A stretch of DNA of 64,000 bases from Cyprinodon diabolis (taxonomy: Eukaryota; Chordata; Actinopteri; Cyprinodontiformes; Cyprinodontidae), in contig CM060081.1 of NCBI GenBank assembly GCA_030533445.1, positions 35,300,111-35,364,110 of the forward strand. The letters run 5' to 3'. Each line of letters starts with the position of its first letter. The stretch's first letter is position 1. The notes under the pieces are model-generated. The model did not search any database, was not told the origin of the DNA, and saw only the letters and a program-made list of their open reading frames with translations. Position numbers and translations under genes: made by a program. Shown here in pieces: positions 9,659 to 22,559 of this stretch.

Positions 9659-12600
9659 TTGCTCATTGCCATTGGTGATTTCATCACTGCAATGGCTCTT
9701 AGAAGGCGGGCGGAGCCCGCCAATGGTAACAGGCGGGCGGAGCCCGCCAAAGGTGATTACATCACTGCAATGGCTCTTAGCAGGCGGGCGGAGCCCGCCA
9801 TTGGTGATTTCATCACTGCAATGGCTCTTAGAAGGCGGGCAGAGCCCGCCATTGGTGATTTTTTTCTTCACTGAGATGGCTCCTAGCAGGCGGGCGAAGC
9901 CCGCCAACTGGGCTTTACCCACTGTGTTTCAATATGGACAACCCATATTACCCTTGTGCATCATACTCTGTGCACGTCTATTTCCCAGATTTCAGCACAA
10001 GTGGCACACAGCTCTCTTTGCCCATGAACTTGCCCTCTTTCCTTCCCTCAGCAGCCCTCAAAGGCGTAAGCAGTTGGTCTGGGGAGCCCCGACGTCACTT
10101 GCCAGGGCCGTATTGGCCCGGTTCCCCAGACGGGCAGTAGGTGGCCCCCCTCAAAATTTCTTTAGAAATTTTCTAGTTATTATAATTCTCCCGTATACCC
10201 AAAACTTCGGCGCGTAACTAGTCCCGCACGGTTTGGCGGATCGGGCCCAAAGTTGGCACACGCGTCGGGACCAATGGGGTGATGTGTGCTTGTATAAAAC
10301 TTTCTCATTAGTCCGAAGGTTTGCGAATTATTAGCGAAAACGTCGCAAAAAAATCCCATAGGAAATGAATGGGGAGAGGAAAAAAAAAGCATAAAAAACA
10401 GCACTTCACTGTGTCGGCATACATTCACCTAGAAAAACAGTTTGAAGCTCAGTTTGTAGATAAATCCTTCGTCTATTTAAAACTGAAGACGGTATGTTGA
10501 TAACTGCTACGGTTTTTGTATAATCAGACCTCAAGCGCCACAAAGTTTTAGCAAAATCCAGCCTGCTAGAGTGGAGCAACTGAAAAGCTAGAGTGTGAGG
10601 CAGGCGTTTTTTAAACACAAAAAAACATTTTAAACTCGCCCTCACGGCCACATATTTATAGCTAGAGTCACCATTTTTGGTCAGTTTGTAGACTGAAATC
10701 TCTGGACCCACACAATATCTTCGGAATTACGGTAGGATTAATACTTTTCCTTAAAAACCCTCCAGACCGACCTAAAGTCGATGAAAATCAGAGCCGTTTT
10801 TCATTGGTTTTGGAGCAGAAGAGGGGAGAAAAACGAATCCGACTATGTGTTTTAAACTCGTCATAAATATTTTTCTGAATGACACACATACACCAAAGTT
10901 GGCATAGTTGGAGTCGAAGGATGTCTGACGCTCACGGTGAAAAAATTTTTTGAATAACTCATACGGTTTTTGCTCAGCAGTCGTTTGTTCGGAGGACATT
11001 TTAAGCACCTGAAAGCTGAGTGACAGTGACCTGCTGCAGCTAGCTCAATTAGAAGCTTAGGTGTGATGAAACGTTTTTTCTTTTTCTTTCTCTTCCCATT
11101 CAGTTTGTAGATGACCTACAGCCATGAAAGTTACTCCAATTGAAGACAAGATATAGCTGTCGCTTAGATAAAAAGAATTTTTCAGACACCTTTTACGGTT
11201 TTTACTCAGCAGTCGTTTGTTCGGAGGGGTGCTTTAGCAGCTAAAAGGTGAGTGAGAGTGAGGTCCTGCAGTTCAAACAAAGGGAGGAGCAGGTGGGCCA
11301 ACCATTTTGTTTGTGCTTCGTTTTGGGTTGTGAAAGACCTACAGACATGAAGGTTACCCCAGTCTGAGACAAAGGATAGATGTTGCTTTCACTGAAAGAA
11401 TTTTTCAGATATCTTTTACGGTTTTTGCTCAGCAGTCGTTTGTTCGGAGGGTAAGCACCTGGAAGCTAGCTGACAGTTAGCTTCTGCAGCAGCCTGCTAG
11501 AGTGCAGCTGCTGAAATCTTAGTGTGAGGCGGCCATTTTTTTAAGATCAAACATCTTATTCTCGCCCTCACGGCCACATATTTGGAGCTACAGTCACCAT
11601 TTTTGGTCAGTTTGTAGACTGAAACCTCTGGACTCACACAATGTCTTCGGAATTACGGTAGGATTAATACTTTTCCTTAAAAACCCTCCAGACCAACCTA
11701 AAGTCGATGAGTTTCAGCCTTTCTCCATTCTTTTTGAGCTGAAGATGGGAGAGAAACGAATCAGACTATGTGTTTTCAAGTCGTCATAAATATTGTTCTG
11801 AATGACACACATACACCAAAGTTGGGATACTTGGAGTCGAAGGATTGCTGATGCTCATGGTGAAAATGTTTTTTGAATAACTCATACGGTTTTTGATCAG
11901 TAGTCGTTTGTTTTCGTTGCCGTTCTTCCCATACAAAAAAGCCTGGGAAGAAGAAACCAATAGTGAGTGCAGCTGTTGTCTGTGTCAGTGAGAGGCTCGT
12001 TAAGCGTTGTCAAGGTTACCAAGCTTCAAACAGATTTTACCTCTGCTGTTTTAAACAGCACATATTAATCTAATGGAGGGTGAAAGGACTGATTTAACAT
12101 TGGGAAATGGATACTATATGACTGCTGTCCATGACACTTCCCTTGCCACTCAGCACTGATAGACTTTCAAAATAAGACTCCAGGGACCCTACAAAATAAA
12201 AGCCTCTATATTTTTTACATATATTTATTGCCCTATATGGCTCAATATTATGACCCAAACTCAACCCCGTTTTAGAGAATAGACTCTAGGAGACTGTTTA
12301 AAACACACCCTATAGCAAATTTCAAAATAAAAGCCTCCCATTTCCGCTTCATCTACTGCCCTAATAACATGGAAAAAGAGTGATTTAACGATTGGAAAGT
12401 AATCAACTATCATTGACGGGTCTGAACATTTTCTATAAACACAACTCTGTTGGACTTTCAAAATAAGACTCCAGCGACCCTACAAAATAAAAGCCTCTAG
12501 ATTATACTAATGCATTAATTGATGCAAATGGCTCAACATTATGACCCAAACTCTTCCAGGTTGTTTTTATTAGACTCTAGTGACCTTTTCAAAACACACC

Positions 12601-12826
12601 CAGAGCAAATTTCACAATAAAAGTCTCCCATTTACTCTGTAATACAGCAACTATTCACCTAATAACATGGAAAACCAGTGATTTAACATTTGGAAATTGA
12701 TTCTATATAACTGCTGGGCATGACCCATCTTTAGATGCACTTCCATGATAGACTTTCAAAATAAGACTCCAGGGACTCTACAGAATAAAAGCCTCTTCCT
12801 TATACACACTCATACATTCTGGCATA
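9659..12826. repeat. Macrosatellite unit U4 (alpha 5' part, beta 3' part; 3168 bp)
   Basis: Five GC palindromes and no hairpin insertion. The 5' part shares CATACTCTG (about 9965) with U2 and U3, whereas from about 10922 onward it carries beta markers: GATGTCTGACG (shared with U7 and U18), the 3 bp deletion GTCGATGAGTTT in A', TTTTCGTTGCC at about 11911, and CTCAATATTATG at about 12241. It reads as a recombinant between alpha and beta units. Confidence 0.95.
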
Positions 12827-15800
12827 TTGCTCATTGCCATTTGTAATTTCATCACTGCAATGGCTCTTAGAAGGCGGGCGGAGCCCGCCATTGGTGATTT
12901 CATCACTGCAATGGCTCTTAGAAGGCGGGCAGAGCCCGCCATTGGTGATTTTTTTCTTCACTGAGATGGCTCCTAGCAGGCGGGCGAAGCCCGCCAACTG
13001 GGCTTTACCCACTGTGTTTCAATATGGACAACCCATATTACCCTTGTGCATCATACGCTGTGCACGTCTATTTCCCAGATGTCAGCACAAGTGGCACACA
13101 GCTCTCTTTGCCCATGAACTTGCCCTCTTTCCTTCCCTCAGCAGCCCTCAAAGGCGTAAGCAGTTGGTCTGGGGAGCCCCGACGTCACTTGCCAGGGCCG
13201 TATTGGCCCGGTTCCCAAGACGGGCAGTAGGTGGCCCCCCTCAAAATTTCTTTAGAAATTTTCTAGTTATTATAATTCTCCCGTATACCCAAAACTTCGG
13301 CGCGTAACTAGTCCCGCACGGTTTGGCGGATCGGGCCCAAAGTTGGCACACGCGTCGGGACCAATGGGGTGATGTGTGCTTGTATAAAACTTTCTCATTA
13401 GTCCGAAGGTTTGCGAATTATTAGCGAAAACGTCGCAAAAAAATCCCATAGGAAATGAATGGGGAGAGGAAAAAAAAAGCATAAAAAACAGCACTTCACT
13501 GTGTCGCCATACATTCACCTAGAAAAACAGTTTGAAGCTCAGTTTGTAGATAAATCCTTCGTCTATTTAAAACTGAAGACGGTATGTTGATAACTGCTAC
13601 GGTTTTTGTATAATCAGACCTCAAGCGCCACAAAGTTTTAGCAAAATCCAGCCTGCTAGAGTGGAGCAACTGAAAAGCTAGAGTGTGAGGCAGGCGTTTT
13701 TTAAACACAAAAAAACATTTTAAACTCGCCCTCACGGCCACATATTTATAGCTAGAGTCACCATTTTTGGTCAGTTTGTAGACTGAAATCTCTGGACCCA
13801 CACAATATCTTCGGAATTACGGTAGGATTAATACTTTTCCTTAAAAACCCTCCAGACCGACCTAAAGTCGATGAAAATCAGAGCCGTTTTTCATTGGTTT
13901 TGGAGCAGAAGAGGGGAGAAAAACGAATCCGACTATGTGTTTTAAACTCGTCATAAATATTTTTCTGAATGACACACATACACCAAAGTTGGCATAGTTG
14001 GAGTCGAAGGATGACTGACGCTCACGGTGAAAAAATTTTTTGAATAACTCATACGGTTTTTGCTCAACAGTCGTTTGTTCGGAGGACATTTTAAGCACCT
14101 GAAAGCTGAGTGACAGTGACCTGCTGCAGCTAGCTCAATTAGAAGCTTAGGTGTGATGAAACGTTTTTTCTTTTTCTTTCTCTTCCCATTCAGTTTGTAG
14201 ATGACCTACAGCCATGAAAGTTATTCCAATTGAAGACAAGATATAGCTGTCGCTTAGATAAAAAGAATTTTTCAGACACCTTTTACGGTTTTTACTCAGC
14301 AGTCGTTTGTTCGGAGGGGTGCTTTAGCAGCTAAAAGGTGAGTGAGAGTGAGGTCCTGCAGTTCAAACAAAGGGAGGAGCAGGTGGGCCAACCATTTTGT
14401 TTGTGCTTCGTTTTGGGTTGTGAAAGACCTACAGATATGAAGGTTACCCCAGTCTGAGACAAAGGATAGATGTTGCTTTCACTGAAAGAATTTTTCAGAT
14501 ATCTTTTACGGTTTTTGCTCAGCAGTCGTTTGTTCGGAGGGTAAGCACCTGGAAGCTAGCTGACAGTTAGCTTCTGCAGCAGCCTGCTAGAGTGCAGCTG
14601 CTGAAATCTTAGTGTGAGGCGGCCATTTTTTTAAGATCAAACATCTTATTCTCGCCCTCACGGCCACATATTTGGAGCTACAGTCACCATTTTTGGTCAG
14701 TTTGTAGACTGAAACCTCTGGACTCACACAATGTCTTCGGAATTACGGTAGGATTAATACTTTTCCTTAAAAACCCTCCAGACCAACCTAAAGTCGATGA
14801 GTTTCAGCCTTTCTCCATTCTTTTTGAGCTGAAGATGGGAGAGAAACGAATCAGACTATGTGTTTTCAAGTCGTCATAAATATTGTTCTGAATGACACAC
14901 ATACACCAAAGTTGGTATACTTGGAGTCGAAGGATTGCTGATGCTCATGGTGAAAATGTTTTTTGAATAACTCATACGGTTTTTGATCAGTAGTCGTTTG
15001 TTTTCGTTGCCGTTCTTCCCATACAAAAAAGCCTGGGAAGAAGAAACCAATAGTGAGTGCAGCTGTTGTCTGTGTCAGTGAGAGGCTCGTTAAGCGTTGT
15101 CAAGGTTACCAAGCTTCAAACAGATTTTACCTCTGCTGTTTTAAACAGCACATATTAATCTAATGGAGGGTGAAAGGACTGATTTAACATTGGGAAATGG
15201 ATACTATATGACTGCTGTCCATGACACTTCCCTTGCCACTCAGCACTGATAGACTTTCAAAATAAGACTCCAGGGACCCTACAAAATAAAAGCCTCTATA
15301 TTTTTTACATATATTTATTGCCCTATATGGCTCAATATTATGACCCAAACTCAACCCCGTTTTAGAGAATAGACTCTAGGAGACTGTTTAAAACACACCC
15401 TATAGCAAATTTCAAAATAAAAGCCTCCCATTTCCGCTTCATCTACTGCCCTAATAACATGGAAAAAGAGTGATTTAACGATTGGAAAGTAATCAACTAT
15501 CATTGACGGGTCTGAACATTTTCTATAAACACAACTCTGTTGGACTTTCAAAATAAGACTCCAGCGACCCTACAAAATAAAAGCCTCTAGATTATACTAA
15601 TGCATTAATTGATGCAAATGGCTCAACATTATGACCCAAACTCTTCCAGGTTGTTTTTATTAGACTCTAGTGACCTTTTCAAAACACACCCAGAGCAAAT
15701 TTCACAATAAAAGTCTCCCATTTACTCTGTAATACAGCAACTATTCACCTAATAACATGGAAAACCAGTGATTTAACATTTGGAAATTGATTCTATATAA

Positions 15801-15916
15801 CTGCTGGGCATGACCCATCTTTAGATGCACTTCCATGATAGACTTTCAAAATAAGACTCCAGGGACTCTACAGAATAAAAGCCTCTTCCTTATACACACT
15901 CATACATTCTGGCATA
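12827..15916. repeat. Macrosatellite unit U5 (type beta, 3090 bp)
   Basis: Only three GC palindromes, which accounts for most of its short length. Begins with TTTGTAATTTC, the start type seen after beta units. Carries all beta markers, plus variants shared only with U14: CTCAACAG at about 14063, GTTATTCC at about 14220 and ACAGATATG at about 14432. No hairpin insertion. Confidence 0.95.
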
Positions 15917-18900
15917 TTGCTCATTGCCATTTGTAATTTCATCACTGCAATGGCTCTTAGAAGGCGGGCGGAGCCCGCCATTGGTGATTTCATCACTGCA
16001 ATGGCTCTTAGAAGGCGGGCGGAGCCCGCCATTGGTGATTTCATCACTGCAATGGCTCTTAGCAGGCGGGCAGAGCCCGCCATTGGTGATTTTTTTCATC
16101 GCTGCAAGGGCTCCTAGCAGGCGGGCGGAGCCCACCAACTGAGCTTTACCCACTGCGGTTCAATATGGACAACCCATATTACCCTTTTGCATCATACGCT
16201 GTGCACGTCTATTTCCCAGATTTCAGCACAAGTGGCACACAGCTCTCTTTGCCCATGACCTAGCCCTCTTTCCTTCCCTCAGCAGCCCTCAAAGGCGTAA
16301 GCAGTTGGTCTGGGGAGCCCCGACATCACTTGCCAGGGCCGTATTGGCCCTGTTCCCCAGACGGGCAGTAGGTGGCCCCCCTCAAAATTTCTTTAGAAAT
16401 TTTCTAGTTATTATAATTCTCCCGTATACCCAAAACTTCGGCGCGTAACTAGTCCCGCACGGTTTGGCGGATCGGGCCCAAAGTTGGCACACGCGTCGGG
16501 ACCAATGGGGTGATGTGTGCTTGTATAAAACTTTCTCATTAGTCCGAAGGTTTGCGAATTATTAGCGAAAACGTCGCAAAAAAATCCCATAGGAAATGAA
16601 TGGGGAGAGGGAAAAAAAAGCATAAAAAACAGCACTTCACTGTGTCGGCATACATTCACCTAGAAAAACAGTTTGAAGCTCAGTTTGTAGATAAATCCTT
16701 CGTCTATTTAAAACTGAAGACGGTATGTTGATAACTGCTACGGTTTTTGTATAATCAGACCTCAAGCGCCACAAAGTTTTAGCAAAATCCAGCCTGCTAG
16801 AGTGGAGCAACTGAAAAGCTAGAGTGTGAGGCAGGCGTTTTTTAAACACAAAAAAACATTTTAAACTCGCCCTCACGGCCACATATTTATAGCTAGAGTC
16901 ACCATTTTTGGTCAGTTTGTAGACTGAAATCTCTGGACCCACACAATATCTTCGGAATTACGGTAGGATTAATACTTTTCCTTAAAAACCCTCCAGACCG
17001 ACCTAAAGTCGATGAAAATCAGAGCCGTTTTTCATTGGTTTTGGAGCAGAAGAGGGGAGAAAAACGAATCAGACTATGTGTTTTAAACTCGTCATAAATA
17101 TTTTTCTGAATGACACACATACACCAAAGTTGGCATAGTTGGAGTCGAAGGATGACTGACGCTCACGGTGAAAAAATTTTTTGAATAACTCATACGGTTT
17201 TTGCTCAGCAGTCGTTTGTTCGGAGGACATTTTAAGCACCTGAAAGCTGAGTGACAGTGACCTGCTGCAGCTAGCTCAATTAGAAGCTTAGGTGTGATGA
17301 AACGTTTTTTCTTTTTCTTTCTCTTCCCATTCAGTTTGTAGATGACCTACAGCCATGAAAGTTACTCCAATTGAAGACAAGATATAGCTGTCGCTTAGAT
17401 AAAAAGAATTTTTCAGATACCTTTTACGGTTTTTACTCAGCAGTCGTTTGTTCGGAGGGGTGCTTTAGCAGCTAAAAGGTGAGTGAGAGTGAGGTCCTGC
17501 AGTTCAAACAAAGGGAGGAGCAGGTGGGCCAACCATTTTGTTTGTGCTTCGTTTTGGGTTGTGAAAGACCTACAGACATGAAGGTTACCCCAGTCTGAGA
17601 CAAAGGATAGATGTTGCTTTCACTGAAAGAATTTTTCAGATACCTTTTACGGTTTTTGCTCAGCAGTCGTTTGTTCGGAGGGTAAGCACCTGGAAGCTAG
17701 CTGACAGTTAGCTTCTGCAGCAGCCTGCTACAGTGCAGCTGCTGAAATCTTAGTGTGAGGCGGCCATTTTTTTAAGATCAAACATCTTATTCTCGCCCTC
17801 ACGGCCACATATTTGGAGCTACAGTCACCATTTTTGGTCAGTTTGTAGACTGAAACCTCTGGACTCACACAATGTCTTCGGAATTACGGTAGGATTAATA
17901 CTTTTCCTTAAAAACCCTCCAGACCAACCTAAAGTCGATGAGAGTTTCAGCCTTTCTCTATTCTTTTTGAGCTGAAGATGGGAGAGAAACGAATCAGACT
18001 ATGTGTTTTCAACTCGTCATAAATATTTTTCTGAATGACACACATACACCAAAGTTGGTATAGTTGGAGTCGAAGGATTGCTGATGCTCATGGTGAAAAT
18101 GTTTTTTGAATAACTCATACGGTTTTTGATCAGTAGTCGTTTGTTCGGTGCCGTTCTTCCCATACAAAAAAGCCTGGGAAGAAGAAACCAATAGTGAGTG
18201 CAGCTGTTGTCTGTGTCAGTGAGAGGCTCCTTAAGCGTTGTCAAGGTTACCAAGCTTCAAACAGATTTTACCTCTGCTGTTTTAAACAGCACATATTAAT
18301 CTAATGGAGGGTGAAAGGACTGATTTAACATTGGGAAATGGATACTATATGACTGCTGTCCATGACACTTCCCTTGCCACTCAGCACTGATAGACTTTCA
18401 AAATAAGACTCCAGGGACCCTACAAAATAAAAGCCTCTATATTTTTTACATATATTTATTGCCCTATATGGCTCAACATTATGACCCAAACTCAACCCCG
18501 TTTTAGAGAATAGACTCTGGGAGACTGTTTAAAACACACCCTATAGCAAATTTCAAAATAAAAGCCTCCCATTTCCGCTTCATCTACTGCCCTAATAACA
18601 TGGAAAAAGAGTGATTTAACGATTGGAAAGTAATCAACTATCATTGACGGGTCTGAACATTTTCTATAAACACAACTCTGTTGGACTTTCAAAATAAGAC
18701 TCCAGGGACCCTACAAAATAAAAGCCTCTAGATTATACTAATGCATTAATTGATGCAAATGGCTCAACATTATGACCCAAACTCTTCCAGGTTGTTTTTA
18801 TTAGACTCTAGTGACCTTTTCAAAACACACCCAGAGCAAATTTCACAATAAAAGTTTCCCATTTACTCTGTAATACAGCAACTATTCACCTAATAACATG

Positions 18901-19057
18901 GAAAACCAGTGATTTAACATTTGGAAATGGATTCTATATCACTGCTGGGCGTGACCCATCTTTTGATGCACATTCATGATAGACTTTCAAAATAAGACTA
19001 CAAGGACTCTACAGAATAAAAGCCTCTTCCTTATACACACTCATACATTCTGGCATA
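15917..19057. repeat. Macrosatellite unit U6 (type gamma, 3141 bp)
   Basis: GC block has three perfect palindromes and a fourth damaged one (GCGGGCGGAGCCCACC) followed by AACTGAG. The same arrangement occurs in U15, U17 and U19. Also has TTTTGCATC and CCTAGCCC variants in the single-copy stretch. Gamma markers: GAATCAGAC in A and GTCGATGAGAG in A'. Private changes include CTGCTACAG near 17725 and GGCTCCTTAAG near 18226. Confidence 0.95.
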
Positions 19058-22000
19058 TTGCTCATTGCCATTGGTGATTTCATCACTGCAATGGCTCTTA
19101 GAAGGCGGGCGGAGCCCGCCAATGGTAACAGGCGGGCGGAGCCCGCCGAAGGTGATTACATCACTGCAATGGCTCTTAGCAGGCGGGCGGAGCCCGCCAT
19201 TGGTGATTTCATCACTGCAATGGCTCTTAGAAGGCGGGCAGGGCCCGCCATTGGTGATTTTTTTCTTCACTGAGATGGCTCCCAGCAGGCGGGCGAAGCC
19301 CGCCAACTGGGCTTTACCCACTGTGTTTCAATATGGACAACCCATATTACCCTTGTGCATCATACGCTGTGCACGTCTATTTCCCAGATGTCAGCACAAG
19401 TGGCACACAGCTCTCTTTGCCCATGAACTTGCCCTCTTTCCTTCCCTCAGCAGCCCTCAAAGGCGTAAGCAGTTGGTCTGGGGAGCCCCGACGTCACTTG
19501 CCAGGGCCGTATTGGCCCGGTTCCCAAGACGGGCAGTAGGTGGCCCCCCTCAAAATTTCTTTAGAAATTTTCTAGTTGGGGGGCCACATGCCGAAGGCAT
19601 GGCCCACCTACTACTATTGCACATATTTATTCCGCGTATTATTGGGGGGCCACATGCCGAAGGCATGGCCCACCTACTACTATTGCACATATTTATTCCG
19701 CGTATTATTGGGGGGCCACATGCCGAAGGCATGGCCCACCTACTACTATTGCACATATTTATTCCGCGTATTATTGGGGGGCCACATGCCGAAGGCATGG
19801 CCCACCTACTACTATTGCACATATTTATTCCGCGTATTATTGGGGGGCCACATGCCGAAGGCATGGCCCACCTACTACTATTGCACATATTTATTCCGCG
19901 TATTATTATTATTATAATTCTCCCGTATACCCAAAACTTCGGCGCGTAACTAGTCCCGCACGGTTTGGCGGATCGGGCCCAAAGTTGGCACACGCGTCGG
20001 GACCAATGGGGTGATGTGTGCTTGTATAAAACTTTCTCATTAGTCCGAAGGTTTGCGAATTATTAGCGAAAACGTCGCAAAAAAATCCCATAGGAAATGA
20101 ATGGGGAGAGGAAAAAAAAAGCATAAAAAACAGCACTTCACTGTGTCGGCATACATTCACCTAGAAAAACAGTTTGAAGCTCAGTTTGTAGATAAATCCT
20201 TCGTCTATTTAAAACTGAAGACGGTATGTTGATAACTGCTACGGTTTTTGTATAATCAGACCTCAAGCGCCACAAAGTTTTAGCAAAATCCAGCCTGCTA
20301 GAGTGGAGCAACTGAAAAGCTAGAGTGTGAGGCAGGCGTTTTTTAAACACAAAAAAACATTTTAAACTCGCCCTCACGGCCACATATTTATAGCTAGAGT
20401 CACCATTTTTGGTCAGTTTGTAGACTGAAATCTCTGGACCCACACAATATCTTCGGAATTACGGTAGGATTAATACTTTTCCTTAAAAACCCTCCAGACC
20501 GACCTAAAGTCGATGAAAATCAGAGCCGTTTTTCATTGGTTTTGGAGCAGAAGAGGGGAGAAAAACGAATCCGACTATGTGTTTTAAACTCGTCATAAAT
20601 ATTTTTCTGAATGACACACATACACCAAAGTTGGCATAGTTGGAGTCGAAGGATGTCTGACGCTCACGCTGAAAAAATTTTTTGAATAACTCATACGGTT
20701 TTTGCTCAGCAGTCGTTTGTTCGGAGGACATTTTAAGCACCTGAAAGCTGAGTGACAGTGACCTGCTGCAGCTAGCTCAATTAGAAGCTTAGGTGTGATG
20801 AAACGTTTTTTCTTTTTCTTTCTCTTCCCATTCAGTTTGTAGATGACCTACAGCCATGAAAGTTACTCCAATTGAAGACAAGATATAGCTGTCGCTTAGA
20901 TAAAAAGAATTTTTCAGACACCTTTTACGGTTTTTACTCAGCAGTCGTTTGTTCGGAGGGGTGCTTTAGCAGCTAAAAGGTGAGTGAGAGTGAGGTCCTG
21001 CAGTTCAAACAAAGGGAGGAGCAGGTGGGCCAACCATTTTGTTTGTGCTTCGTTTTGGGTTGTGAAAGACCTACAGACATGAAGGTTACCCCAGTCTGAG
21101 ACAAAGGATAGATGTTGCTTTCACTGAAAGAATTTTTCAGATATCTTTTACGGTTTTTGCTCAGCAGTCGTTTGTTCGGAGGGTAAGCACCTGGAAGCTA
21201 GCTGACAGTTAGCTTCTGCAGCAGCCTGCTAGAGTGCAGCTGCTGAAATCTTAGTGTGAGGCGGCCATTTTTTTAAGATCAAACATCTTATTCTCGCCCT
21301 CACGGCCACATATTTGGAGCTACAGTCACCATTTTTGGTCAGTTTGTAGACTGAAACCTCTGGACTCACACAATGTCTTCGGAATTACGGTAGGATTAAT
21401 ACTTTTCCTTAAAAACCCTCCAGACCAACCTAAAGTCGATGAGTTTCAGCCTTTCTCCATTCTTTTTGAGCTGAAGATGGGAGAGAAACGAATCAGACTA
21501 TGTGTTTTCAAGTCGTCATAAATATTGTTCTGAATGACACACATACACCAAAGTTGGTATACTTGGAGTCGAAGGATTGCTGATGCTCATGGTGAAAATG
21601 TTTTTTGAATAACTCATACGGTTTTTGATCAGTAGTCGTTTGTTTTCGTTGCCGTTCTTCCCATACAAAAAAGCCTGGGAAGAAGAAACCAATAGTGAGT
21701 GCAGCTGTTGTCTGTGTCAGTGAGAGGCTCGTTAAGCGTTGTCAAGGTTACCAAGCTTCAAACAGATTTTACCTCTGCTGTTTTAAACAGCACATATTAA
21801 TCTAATGGAGGGTGAAAGGACTGATTTAACATTGGGAAATGGATACTATATGACTGCTGTCCATGACACTTCCCTTGCCACTCAGCACTGATAGACTTTC
21901 AAAATAAGACTCCAGGGACCCTACAAAATAAAAGCCTCTATATTTTTTACATATATTTATTGCCCTATATGGCTCAATATTATGACCCAAACTCAACCCC

Positions 22001-22559
22001 GTTTTAGAGAATAGACTCTAGGAGACTGTTTAAAACACACCCTATAGCAAATTTCAAAATAAAAGCCTCCCATTTCCGCTTCATCTACTGCCCTAATAAC
22101 ATGGAAAAAGAGTGATTTAACGATTGGAAAGTAATCAACTATCATTGACGGGTCTGAACATTTTCTATAAACACAACTCTGTTGGACTTTCAAAATAAGA
22201 CTCCAGCGACCCTACAAAATAAAAGCCTCTAGATTATACTAATGCATTAATTGATGCAAATGGCTCAACATTATGACCCAAACTCTTCCAGGTTGTTTTT
22301 ATTAGACTCTAGTGACCTTTTCAAAACACACCCCAGAGCAAATTTCACAATAAAAGTCTCCCATTTACTCTGTAATACAGCAACTATTCACCTAATAACA
22401 TGGAAAACCAGTGATTTAACATTTGGAAATGGATTCTATATCACTGCTGGGCGTGACCCATCTTTTGATGCACATTCATGATAGACTTTCAAAATAAGAC
22501 TACAAGGACTCTACAGAATAAAAGCCTCTTCCTTATACACACTCATACATTCTGGCATA
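19058..22559. repeat. Macrosatellite unit U7 (type beta with switched 3' end, 3502 bp)
   Basis: Longest unit, because it holds five identical 66 bp hairpin repeats (19578-19907). Its GC block shares rare variants with U1. Beta markers run through A, A' and into the tail (CTCAATATTATG near 21970), but the last about 250 bp read CACACCCCAGAGC, GGATTCTATATCAC and CATTCATGATAG, which is the alpha/gamma version. The switch lies between about 22215 and 22330. Confidence 0.95.
19578..19907. repeat. 66 bp hairpin minisatellite, 5 copies (U7)
   Basis: Five exact 66 bp copies (330 bp), the largest expansion in the window. Because 66 is a multiple of three, the array reads through as a 22-residue peptide repeat in open frames on both strands. 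This is a consequence of the period and no evidence of a gene. Confidence 0.95.

Noticed and set aside
19578..19907. CRISPR-like array (direct repeats with internal dyad)
   Set aside because: Repeats are directly adjacent with no unique spacers, no cas genes, and the DNA is eukaryotic in character.
19576..19917. Repeat protein encoded by the five hairpin copies
   Set aside because: Both strands are open because the 66 bp period is divisible by three and lacks stops. No other coding evidence.
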